This document shows, in pieces, positions 48,451 through 59,731 of a DNA stretch of 64,000 nucleotides. The position numbers and the translations under genes were made by a program. The DNA lies in contig CM060107.1 of the NCBI GenBank assembly GCA_030522415.1, positions 51,142,807 to 51,206,806 on the forward strand, written 5' to 3'. The first letter of the stretch is position 1, and the number at the start of each line of letters is the position of its first letter. A model generated the notes under the pieces. It saw only the letters and a program-made list of their open reading frames with translations. It was not told where the DNA came from and did not search any database. This DNA is from Channallabes apus. Taxonomy: Eukaryota; Chordata; Actinopteri; Siluriformes; Clariidae.

Positions 48451-49715
48451 TGGTAAATATTATTATTCAATAACTATGCACTATATAGCCAACAAGTGCT
48501 TACAGTATGAACTTCTGAGCAGTTAATTAATATGACCACCAGAGATGTTTAAGTTGACTTTCTATACTGAATCATTCAGCATTATCCAATCGCAAACAGA
48601 CACTCACAAGCAATCAAACGTCTTCTTACTTCCTATTTAAACTGAAACAGCAGCCAACTTCACTCCATCACTCTGCAGTCTATGGAACTATACGTGAAGC
48701 TCTGGCGTGTACATACGACTCATTCACTCTCCATTAGAGTGAAATGAGGTGCTGAGGGATGAGAACGTCCGAGCTGCCAGTTCTCGGTCTTTAGTAAATC
48801 CGTTAAACTGCAGCGCGGTCTCGCTTGCTTACACACGCTGCTCGGGCGTGTCATGGAAAAGATGACACGGGGGGTGTTTGGACAGCGCGTCGTCGTCTCC
48901 TGTCGGATTTTCCGCTGGACGAGTAGCAGCAATTAGAGCGGAGTGAGGAAGAGCAGATGGGCCGAGTTTGGTGCTGTCAGTCGTACGTGCTGAGAGCGAG
49001 CAGACGCTGTAGACAGTTTCAGTATGTTATAGAAGAAGAAAAAAAAGAAAACTCACAGCACTCTTGTGATAATATTTGCAATGAGATAAAGACTTGAATT
49101 CTTGTTGGCTGATTAGATATGGCTCAGACGGCTAGATATGTTTGTGAAGTTGGTTTTAATTGACTTATTTTAATTGTAATGTTAGTAGGTAAATACAAAA
49201 TAAGCTCTTGAACTCTTAATCTCTGATCAAACACTGACGTTGAAGACTTCTTTCATATTTTTTAAATACTGTATAATATTCAACATTCTATTTGTTCTAG
49301 TTTTTACACTAAAAGCATTTTTAACTTCATTATTAAAGCAAAATTCATATATTAATCTACATAATATTTCAACAGTTTGAGAGCTTAATACGCATTCAGA
49401 GTTTTCAAACGTTGGAGAGTGTAGTGCTCAAGCCGGCACTCCTTGACCTCATATGGTCCCATTTTTTTTCTTTAGCTCCTGGTGCATTTTATTTTTAAAC
49501 CCAGAAGAGGATGCGAGCAGGTCGGTCAGCATGACTGAAATCAGACATCAAAGTAGATGAACTTGCTCCCGCTGTTCTTTTCCTGATTACTACCTGTTCA
49601 CACACGGCAGGGCATTAGTGTGGGCTTCCCCTGTATTGCAGAACCCTGCTGCACACACACCTGCCTCGGAGACAATGACAGCAAGCAAGAGAGACTAGAA
49701 GATGCAGAGAGAAAG

Positions 49716-49754
<39 letters not shown>

Positions 49755-50279
49755 GTAGGTTTTATACAATCATTGTGTATTTGATTTCTTTTTTAAGTAT
49801 TCACGATGGATGGAAAAAGAAATTTGAATGATTAAAGCAAGTCATTATGAAATCAATATTTGCACACAACTGTAGAAACAACAATTTGGGATTTTTATTT
49901 AAACAGAAGACCTTTTAAAGTAACATTAACAAATGACTACTGATTTATTGCTAAGTATTGTAACAAAATATTAGCTGTAGTATGTTTACATTTTTTTATC
50001 CTACTGAAATAATTCTAATTAGACATTTCAATTTATCTATTTTCCCTGAAAATTGACCTGGTAAAATATCTTATCTTACAAGTTCAAAGCATTTAATCAG
50101 AATATTTCTTTATGTTTTATATGCTTCTGTCATCTGTTTTGTTTTTAGTTACAGTATATAATGTAAATTTGTATGTCACATTTATTTCTCATCTCTATTT
50201 TATTTAATGTTTATCAATGTTTTATTTTTTGCTAATTTTCACAAATTTTCTTTCTAATATTGTAAATCACTTCAAATTA
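48451..50279. other. Non-coding; CpG-rich patch 48700-49000
   Basis: No gene is supported. The patch at about 48700-49000 is CpG-rich (for example GACAGCGCGTCGTCGTCTCC) and could be regulatory or a non-coding exon. An (AG)n tract lies at 49719-49751, and the rest is AT-rich. Confidence 0.4.
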
Positions 50280-50399
50280 AATTTCTAATTACATTTTTAT
50301 TTGCCACATATACAGACATACACAGCAGTGAAATGTTTTAACAACGGCCCTAAAAATTAAATACATTAAATCCGAGTAAAATTTTAAATAAACAATATG

Positions 50400-51465
50400 C
50401 AGAGGTGGAAAGAGTAATAAAATTTTGTACTCAAGTACAAGTACTGTTACTTCAGTGAAATTTTACTTAAGTACAAGTAAAGTTACCATTATAAAAATCT
50501 ACTCAAGTAAAAGTAGATTTAGGGGGGGGGGGGCTTGGGATGAGGCATTCTAGCGTAGTTCAAAAAAGATGAGCAGATATAAATCTCAAACTAGTTGTTT
50601 TTAACTGAAGGAACACCTTTGCATAATAAAGCTGTTGTCTTTGTTGTGCTTGAAAATCAAAGTGGTCACTTAAATATGGTGTTACGTCCCAGTCTAGGGT
50701 CATACAGCAAAAGAATGGTTCAGGGTTCTATTTTAAACTGTATGGAAATGGTGGTATATGGCAGAAAGAACTAGATCCAATCATTAACTGATGAAATAAT
50801 GAGGTTTGTATATATACACACACACACACACACCAGGAGGAGGATCAGATTCAGGATGGACCCAGGCCAAAATAATAAACAAAATGGTATTTATATTTAG
50901 TAGCTAGATTACCTGCAAAAAAAACAGTGAAATTATCTACAAATATATACAAAGACCAACCAAACCAAAGGGACGAAGCAATATTCAAAGTCAATTGAAG
51001 GCAAAAAGTCAAACCAGAATCACAACCAAATATCAAAACGGCAAAATCACAACCTCTTTCCTCTTTCCCGCGTCTCTCTCCGGTTTATATATGGTCGCGC
51101 TAGTCGATGACGTCACTCTCAGGGCGGAAGCGACCGTGTGGAAGGTCAGGAAGATGCCGATGTCAGAAAACCAGGAGTGGAGTCTGGAGCGGCGCGCGAC
51201 CAGGACATGATACACACACGCGAGCGCAACGGAGCATTTATACAAAGCATAATATTTTTATTATTTTATCATTTTCATTCATTTATTTTTTACTCAGTAG
51301 CGAATATGATTTAAAATGTAGCGAATTACAATACTTCAAACAAAACGTACTTAAGTAAAAGTAAAATTACAGATTTTTAAAACTACTTTAAAAAGTAGAA
51401 ATACGCAAAAAAGCTACTCAATTACAGTAACCCGAGTAAATGTAATTCATTAATTTCCACCTCTG
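50400..51465. mobile_element. Non-autonomous hAT element with perfect 8-bp target duplication
   Basis: It starts CAGAGGTGGAAAGAGTAATA and ends CATTAATTTCCACCTCTG, inverted termini of a hAT type common in fish. ACAATATG flanks both sides (50392-50399 and 51466-51473). The subterminal zones are full of ACTCAAGTA-type motifs that may be transposase binding sites. The 1066-bp interior has a poly-G run, an (AC)n tract and a CpG-rich part (51060-51230), but no transposase. Confidence 0.9.
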
Positions 51466-52678
51466 ACAATATGAAATAAGAAATATAATGATAATAAAAA
51501 ATACAGTATAAAAATTATAATTAAAAAACTTAATAAAAAACATTTTATGAAAAAAAGACTTGAGATGGAATTGAAGTGGAATGTCCAGTCACGTAGGTCA
51601 ACCATGTGATTGTCATTTAATGTGCTATTCAAATAAATTTGACTTGACTTGACTTGACATTTCTGGAATGTGTAAAGTGGTTCTTCTTGCTTTGGATTTG
51701 AATCTTCCAGAAGTATAGATTAATATACAAGTTAGATTAATCTCCCAGTCTTTTCCAATAAATCCCTTAGTCTGCATTATGAATGGTTAAAGAATTCAAT
51801 GATTGGCCAATATGATTGGTCAGATGCTTTACTACATATGCAATGACGAACCAATCAGTACTTGTTTCTCAGTGCACAAAATCTTCCTGGAATCTTGTCA
51901 CATACCCTGGTGAAAGAGTGCATCTATTACAACGATCAGATCAAGTGTTTACGTGGCTAATATTTACCCAATAAGCAAATTACTGCAGGTTTATACCCTT
52001 CTCAATTCAATCAGGTCAGAGTGTTCTGATTGACGTGTTTACATGATGCATTTTTACTCCAGTTGGACTGTTATTCCTATTAGTAGTGTAATATTAGACT
52101 CCAGATGTACCCAATCCTCTAATCCTAGCTAAGATAGATCATTACCATAGATATTTTAAATGTCCTTATCATCTTATCAGCATCCATGTATACTGCATAT
52201 ATACTGCAGTTATGCTGGAGTCTTTTGTTATAATGATTTCAGTTGGATTGAAGAAATGTTGTCCATAGCTACTGGTCTCACACTTGCATATTTATAAGAA
52301 AAATGTTAGACTGGAGGTTAAAGTTTACCATGACACCTTTTTGTAAATTGATTCTTCAGCAATTTTATAGATGATGACGAGTATATATCATCTCATTTAA
52401 ATACATAAAAAGTGACAGCCTGGCATGTTTTACTCGATTGGAACATTATAGATGCAGAGAAGTGCAGAGTCACCACTGAATGAATATTCATGGAGCGGCG
52501 ATCCAGTCCAGATAGTGGTGTGGACAACAAAAGACTGCTGTATTTCAGTCGTTCATATTGCTCAATACAGAGCACTACTGCAAAGTTTTCACACATGAAC
52601 AGGATAACATGAGACTACTGTATAGAGTATTTCTAATAAGCAAAATAAACAAACAAAACAAATAACCCCTGGGAACAT
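51466..52678. other. Non-coding; SINE/LINE tail with (TTGAC)n
   Basis: No gene is supported. At 51600-51658 an AAATAAATTTGACTTGACTT tail with (TTGAC)n marks the 3' end of a retroposon. The rest is unique AT-rich sequence. Confidence 0.5.
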
Positions 52679-52746
52679 ACAACCAGGTAAAACCAGGTAA
52701 AACCATGTAAAACCAGGTAAAACCATGTAAAACCAGGTAAAACCAA
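52679..52746. repeat. 10-bp tandem repeat (AACCAGGTAA)
   Basis: Six and a half units of AACCAGGTAA lie head to tail, alternating in part with AACCATGTAA. The period of ten matches about one DNA helical turn. The open frame crossing it on the minus strand is a by-product. Confidence 0.9.
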
Positions 52747-53710
52747 GGTGGGAAACTTTAATTTTGTCTATCAAGCAATTTCATTATTCTCTACTCGCAC
52801 AGTCATGGTTACATCCTTTTCTTTTAATGCAGAATACTGTAGGTGGTCTGGATGGAAGAGACTTTGTGGGTTGATCGCAGTGCATCATGGGAGTTACACA
52901 TCTTTCCTCTTCTTTTCAAATCGATTTCTTGTTTTTCTGTGAATAAAAAAGAAAGAGGAGATGAAATGTTGAGCCAAGCGAGGAAATTTATTTATATGGC
53001 AGTGTGTGTGTGTGTTTGTGTGAGCTGGTAAAATGTAGGGGGAGAAAACGCAGTGTGTATCTGACACTGAAGGACACACACCAATTGGTATGGGCTCCCG
53101 AAAACACACAATACAGAAAACAACAAACAAACAAACAAACAAAAAAACATGTAGATACTGTATAGATCAAGAACTGCAGGAATGTAACATTAAACCCTGA
53201 CAATGTGGAAATGATGTGATCTCAGGAACTGTTTCCTAGTCGTTGGTGCCGGTTTAAGTATTTCAGGGGATTTTATAAGATTTACTGGGAATTTCACACA
53301 CAACAGAGTTTGATTTATTATGACTGAAAACTCAAATAATCACTCTTAACAAACCTGGTGAGCAGAAAAGGATCTCAGAACGTGCAACATAGTATCTACC
53401 ATAAAGAATGTACCACTGAAATGGTGATATTGATACGCTCACTACTAAACATCCAACCAATCCAAAGACCTTAGACTTATCTGGAGATTTCTTATAAAAG
53501 AGATGGATGATTATTTACAGCTTCTTTAACAGAAGAGAGATCAGAAACTAACGTTTGATCTAACATTCATTAAAACTACACTAGTGACATGCTTTAGTAA
53601 CAAAATATTAATTGTTGGAAAATTGTTGTGGTTTTAAATAAGAAAAAAAAAAACATAAAAGAATCAATACATTGCTAAATTTTGGGGGGTAAAACTTAAT
53701 TATCACAAAA

Positions 53711-53744
53711 GTATATATATATATATAAATAAATAAATAAATAA

Positions 53745-53782
<38 letters not shown>

Positions 53783-54125
53783 TTTTTTATGTCCTTTTAA
53801 GTAATTTTTCAGTCCGCTTTGTTTGATTTTCTATTTAATTTCATAACATTCATTGATTTTACTGTGCGAACTTTACTTATACACTTCTTATCACACCTCA
53901 TACACTTCTATTTCAATTCTATTTTATTAGCAATCGTCTACATATTGTACATTTTTCAGCTTCATTTTTGATATATATTCGTATACTTTTCTTATAATGT
54001 TAGAATATAATGTACTTGCTAGTGCAATTAGCTCCCACAGAGAACACCTACTTTATAGTATAAACATTTGGCTGCATATCATGCCGTGTATGTGACAAAT
54101 GAATTTGAGTTTGAATTTGAATTTC
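53711..54125 (+). repeat. (AT)n/(AAAT)n tract followed by a retroposon tail
   Basis: An (AT)n and (AAAT)n compound microsatellite spans 53711-53775. The end at 54065-54125 reads GGCTGCATATCATGCCGTGT, ATGTGACAAATGAATTTGAG and TTTGAATTTG. This is a LINE-like 3' tail also seen at 56080-56125. Confidence 0.6.
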
Positions 54126-54179
54126 GACGTTTATTGTCTTTTAAATGTACTATATAACTAAAAGTGACTTGGAATGAGA

Positions 54180-54670
54180 TAATACGCAGCACTCAAGAGG
54201 AGTGGAAATTATCTGCGTGGCCCACATTGACATGAAAGTTGCTGCACCTACAATATGAGCCTCCTATCACATCCCTACCATCCAAATTGAGTCTCGTCAG
54301 ACCAGGCAAAATTCTTCCAGTTTTCTGTGAGCCCATGCGAATCGTAGCCTCAGTCTCCTGTTATTAGCTGACAGGAGCAGAACCCAGTCTGCTATTCTCC
54401 TGCTGTAGTCCATCTGCTTGATGTGGGTTTTATTGAGAGATGTTTTTCAGCAGATGTAACGAGATGTATTTGTTGTATTGTTGACTTTCTGCCAGCTCGA
54501 TTCTTCTCTGACCTCTGACATCAACAAGGTATTTCCACCCAGATAACTGCCCCTAGTGGATGGGTTCTTCTTTTAGATCATTCTCTGTAAACCCTTTAGA
54601 TGGTTGTGTTTGATCAGAAGATCTGCAGTTTCGAAAATACTCAGATCAGTCTGTCTAATAACAAAAAACA
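54180..54670. repeat. Dispersed teleost repeat fragment, class uncertain
   Basis: The block TTCCACCCAGATAACTGCCC, ATTCTCTGTAAACCCTTTAG, ATGGTTGTGTTTGATCAGAA and CAGTTTCGAAAATACTCAGA is one I recognise as a recurrent, conserved dispersed sequence in fish genomes. I cannot assign it to a transposon class. It carries no intact frame. Confidence 0.45.
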
Positions 54671-56226
54671 TGCTTTTAAATCATCTTTCCTTCTGAGGAT
54701 TAGTTTGAACTTTTGGCATTTGTGATTGTGTCTACATGCTTGAAAGCACTGAGTTGCTGCCAAATTTCCTCATGTTTAAATTGACATCATTTATGAACTT
54801 ACTGTATGTCACTAATTCTGGCATACTGTACATTTAACAAGGCATTTTCTAACCTGAACATACACACACGTTCTTTGTTTCATGCTCTATTCCATCAGTC
54901 TTTCTGCTCATTATGATCTATGGCGTAATGTCAGCGCCTGTGTTAATGATTATTTATTTATTTTTTGTATCTTGCCTTGGGAAACTCCCGTCAGAGAGTC
55001 AACGAGTTCAGCTTTTAATTGCGCCTGTTTTTCAGGCCGTGATAAATTCCCAGCTGCTCCGGAAGTGATGGATCGAGGGTCCTTGGCTCAGGCCGACTGA
55101 AATGTGATCATCTTTCATTATCGATTTCAACCCTCAGAACTCACACAACATCAGAATTGGAGGGAGATTCCTTATTATATAGGTTTTTGAGCTTGAAAAA
55201 CAAAATAAGGAAGCCGAGGTCATGTCCGCCTATATTATTATAATAAAGAGATGAGAGTATGCGCTCTGCAATTCTGCTGTTACACCAAAAAGATGAAACT
55301 ACAGCATGTAATGTGACTTGCTTTGAGTTGTCATGTGTGTTTCAGGGTTCAGGACTTAAACGATGAGCATGACAGTCTAAGAATTTCTGATATCACAGTG
55401 AATTTAACTTCTGAGTGGTGTAGAGTAGATCTTCTTTCTGGTGGTCCGGTTTAGTTCCCCCACAGTGGATCATGCCTTTGATTTGGCATGTCATGGTCTC
55501 CCCCTAGTGGTGCACTACTGAAGGTGCACCCTCTACATGGCTTGTATTTGGGACTCATTGTTAAGAACTTTGTTTCTAGACACTTCTCAGCATTCCTTGA
55601 TTCTTGCATCACAATTCATAGTTCAAGTCTTGTTACATCCTTATTATCTACATCTATCTCTTGCTTAGTTCTAATTTATAGCATTATTAAAACCCCTGAG
55701 TGTCATTTGTTTCTTTTCTGCTGGTATTTTCTGTTATGTATGTCAGAATGCTTATCATAAATGATAACAGAGACATGTTTCTCTTTACAGTTCCCAGATT
55801 GGTACAGGTTTTTACACTATATACCCCAAGGTTGTGACCGGCACTGAGAATGCACTGACTCTATGCACCCTGTGTATGGAGTTTCTTTACAGAGAAATGA
55901 ACCCAGATCTTCCATGTAAAAGTGAAGATACTGCCACTGTACTAATGAGGCATTTACTTGAGTCAAGATAGACAAGAATAAAATTTATATTGTGTTTCTT
56001 TTTATTTCTTTTGCTTTTTATTCATATTTCTTTCTTATCTATAACCTTACGTCACTGGTGGACGTATAAGCATCTCACTGCATATCGTACTGTGTATGAC
56101 TGTGTATGTGACAAATTAAGCACATGAAACAGATGCAGTGAACACTTCACAGCATCAAAGTGCAACACCAAACTGCCCCATTTCTCAGCACACTGCGTGC
56201 CATCCCTACCCCTGATCTCTGAACCC

Positions 56227-56305
56227 AGAAATAATAAGTGTTAGACAGTCCGTCTGTCAAAGAGAAGAAAGAGGAACTGTGCAGAGGCCCCAGAAAAGGT
56301 CTGAG
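56227..56305 (+). repeat. Segment duplicated on the far side of the Ig gene (copy 1)
   Basis: AATAATAAGTGTTAGACAGT is followed by CCGTCTGTC, GAGAAGAAAGAGGAA and CAGAGGCCCCAGAAAA. The same order recurs in the same orientation at 63262-63370. Confidence 0.75.
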
Positions 56306-56377
56306 AATGAAATAGACTAACTTTAATATTATTAGTTAAGTTCATATAAGTTTAAACTTAAGGTTTTGTGTTAAAAA

Positions 56378-56390
56378 GAAAAGGGAAACT
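56378..56390 (-). promoter_or_regulatory. ISRE-like site upstream of the Ig receptor
   Basis: On the minus strand the sequence reads AGTTTCCCTTTTC, one base away from the interferon-stimulated response element AGTTTCNNTTTC. It lies about 200 bases before the start codon. A single imperfect match is weak evidence. Confidence 0.25.
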
Positions 56391-56586
56391 CTCTTTCTCT
56401 GTATGTGTATGTGTGTGTTTGTGTGACTGAGTAAGAGACAAAGAGGCGAAAATGGAGTAACTCCACCACCAACCATGTGATCTAGTGTCTTTGTCACGAC
56501 CCAAAACCCACAAACTGTTAGAAGCCGTAACTGTGCAGCACGCAATCGCGTGTCCTTTTCATACTGTTGGATTGAATGCAGTAAGA

Positions 56587-56632
56587 ATGCAGGCGTGTTT
56601 TTATCTTTTCATCGTTCTTCAAGTTTCTGAAG
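56587..56632 (+). CDS. Ig receptor exon 1: signal peptide
   Basis: The exon encodes MQACFYLFIVLQVSE plus one base, a short hydrophobic leader, and ends at a GTAAGT donor. The nearby upstream ATG at 56576 is out of frame. Transcription start is not visible. Confidence 0.75.
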
Positions 56633-58592
56633 GTAAGTCAGATTTTCCTGTTTTCACTGCAATGTGACTTGCAATGTTCTTTTAACAGTATTTATTCTTT
56701 TAAAAGACTTTATTCAGATTAGTGTGTTGATCTTGTGTTGATAAACGGTTAGTGTTTAGTGTGTGCATGTGTGTAAACGCACCAAATGTCCATGTCACTA
56801 TGTGAATTGCACTAATCCTATACAGTATCCTATACGGTATTGTGGTGCCGGGCTATTGCGGGGCACAAGCATGCACACACACACACACACACACACATTC
56901 ACACACTATGAGCAATTTGAAAATGCTTATTAGCCTACCCTGTATGTCTTTGGTCTGTGTTCATTTAGGACTGAAAATATTTCTAGATCAAAGTTATTTA
57001 TAAAGCTTCCTACTCTTACTGTCGGCGAGGTGTACAGTAGGCCTGCGCTAAGCGTGTGACGTCACTGTTTACTACTGAGGTCCGTAAAGTTGGCTTTAAG
57101 TTATAGTGGGTGCGTAATTTTCACATGTTTTTATAGTTTTAAACAGTGGAAAAGTGAAATAGTGAAATCAGCGGCAGTCGTGTGAAAGCTTTATGTAAAT
57201 CGTATAGAACGCGTGACTCGGCTGCAGGACTCCTAATTAGACTGCTTCAATCACAACTGTTTCAAACCCCTATAACAGAGCTGTGCATGACTGTCATAAT
57301 CTGATCAAAATGATTTCAAAAAGAAAGTGTTTAGCTTGCTAGTAAATTGTAAAGAAATAATTAAAGAAAAATTTGGCCCTACTCCTACCTCCAAATATAA
57401 AAAAATAATGTAGTACACGTAAATATTCATTCATTCATTCATTTTCTATACCGCTTAATCCTGTGTTCAGGGTCGCGGGGGACCTGGAGCCTATCCCAGG
57501 AGACTTCAGGCACTAGGCGGGGTACACCCTGGACAGGGTGCCAATCCATCGCAGGGCACACACACATACACACACTCACACACCCAATCACACACTACGG
57601 GCAATTTAGGAACGCCAATTAGCCTAATCTGCATATCTTTGGACTGTGGGAGGAAACCGGAGTACCCGGAGGAAACCCACCAAGCACGGGGAGAACATGC
57701 AAACTCCATGCACACAGAGACGGGAATCGAGCCTGGCCGGGGAATCGAACCCAGACCCTGGAGGTGCAAGGCGACAGTGCTAACCACTACACCACCGCGC
57801 CGCTTACACTTAAATAATTTCATATAAATGCATATAATTTATATATAAATAGCATTATTTTAATGTGTGTGCCTTGAATCCTTGTTTATCGTGTACGGTG
57901 GGGAATGTGTGTGAATCTGCACATGTGGTGCTGTGAGAGCAAAGTCTGATTTATTATTTCCAACATTGTCAGCTGTCACTGTTTAAAGCTGCATCGTCAC
58001 TGTTACTAAAACGAGCTCAGTGTCTGTCAGTGTTACTAAAACTTCCTCCTCAATGCACGTCTTATCCATTTCCTCACGACTCCTAACCAGTTAAGACACT
58101 CTCCTACATTTTACTGGAGATGGGAGTGATTTTCTTTTTTTAGGAATGTTGAGAAATGCAGTAGTTCTTACTCTTACTCCTAAAGGTACAGTAGGACCAA
58201 AATTGCATTTATTGGACTTTTTGCAGACTCTGGAGCATGTTCTTAGTCTGATACGCTTAGGACTGCACAGATAACTCAGACAATGTTACAAATGATATAT
58301 ACTGTAATTCCAAACCACACAAGGAGGAAAACTGCTGGGTTGAAAGGGAACTGTGAACGATGACGGGAGCAAATGGACTACGGTTTCTCACTTCGCCAGA
58401 AATACCCATCAGTCTTTACATCTTGCTTCAGCGTGGAAAAATAGAGGATATCACAAAGGGATTTAAATATTTATTATTATTACTATTGAGGATGAAATAA
58501 TATTAATGACAGAACAAGGATTTGTAATTAATGTAATACTCACTCATTCACTCACTCATTGTCAATACCATAATTGACAAAAATAATTGTCA

Positions 58593-58628
<36 letters not shown>

Positions 58629-58865
58629 ATAGATCATAGTTTTTTATGGACTAATTAGTCAAATCTACAGTATATTAGAGATATATAGATTAAACTATCA
58701 TATTATAAATGATATACTATAAGTACATAGTTTACATAGAAAAGATAAAATATGCAATTAATGAAATATACATATAAGTTATAAATTAAAATATACCAGA
58801 TATACATATATCAATCACATTATTGATTCGCTTTAAAGCAAATTTGATTGTTTGTCTGATTTTTA

Positions 58866-58925
<60 letters not shown>

Positions 58926-59691
58926 CTTACACTCATACATACATGCAATTCATGCTGTAACCCACCATGTGTTTTGGTTCAGTAAGGTGTGTTCTACTGA
59001 TTCTCTCTATAAAGGGTGGATTTATTTATGGTGTGGTAATCTCAGGTTCTCAGTGTATAAATAAATGAGTTATGAATGCTGCAGGAAGATATTGTAAACA
59101 TCTGGATTTAAAATAAACCTGATAAACTCGTTTTTCCTGTACAGGTTGTATCTTGAACAGTAAACAAGTTAATATAATAAAATCATCAGGAGAGTCTGTA
59201 GAGCTGTCGTGCTCCTGCGATGATCCACAGCATAAAGCAGCCGGTTTCAACTGGACATATAGAAACAAGGATGCTGTTACTTTTACTGACATCTATCCCA
59301 CTGATGTGACTAAGCGTTTCAGTGGTCGAGTTCAGCGGGTTAATGGTAATGATCCAGGAAACTTTACTATAACCATCTCACACCTGACTGTAGAGGATGC
59401 AGGAGATTATCGGTGTGAGGGTATTAATACTGGCTTTATTACTGTCCACCTCACAGTAACAGGTAAAGTCAATGTTTTGTTGTTACTTTAACTTATAAAT
59501 ACACTGAATATATATTTATAACATGAATGTGACTGAAAAAATATTAGATTTGTGCTTATTACTGAAAATCTTAATGTTTTAATGTCATTGTAATATTTTT
59601 AAGTGATCTTGAATCTCATTTTAATCCAAACATGGACAAGTGTTCGTGTCCTGACGATCACAGTAATGATGCATACAGTAGATATCTCACA

Positions 59692-59731
<40 letters not shown>

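Larger units (their letters stand above)
54671..56586. other. Region upstream of the Ig receptor gene
   Basis: No other gene is supported. 54890-55110 is a candidate conserved non-coding stretch. 55800-55960 is a diverged SINE-like scrap (GTGACCGGCACTGAGAATGC, TGTGTATGGAGTTTC). A retroposon tail lies at 56080-56125. 56227-56305 is repeated at 63262-63370 (separate entries). Confidence 0.4.
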
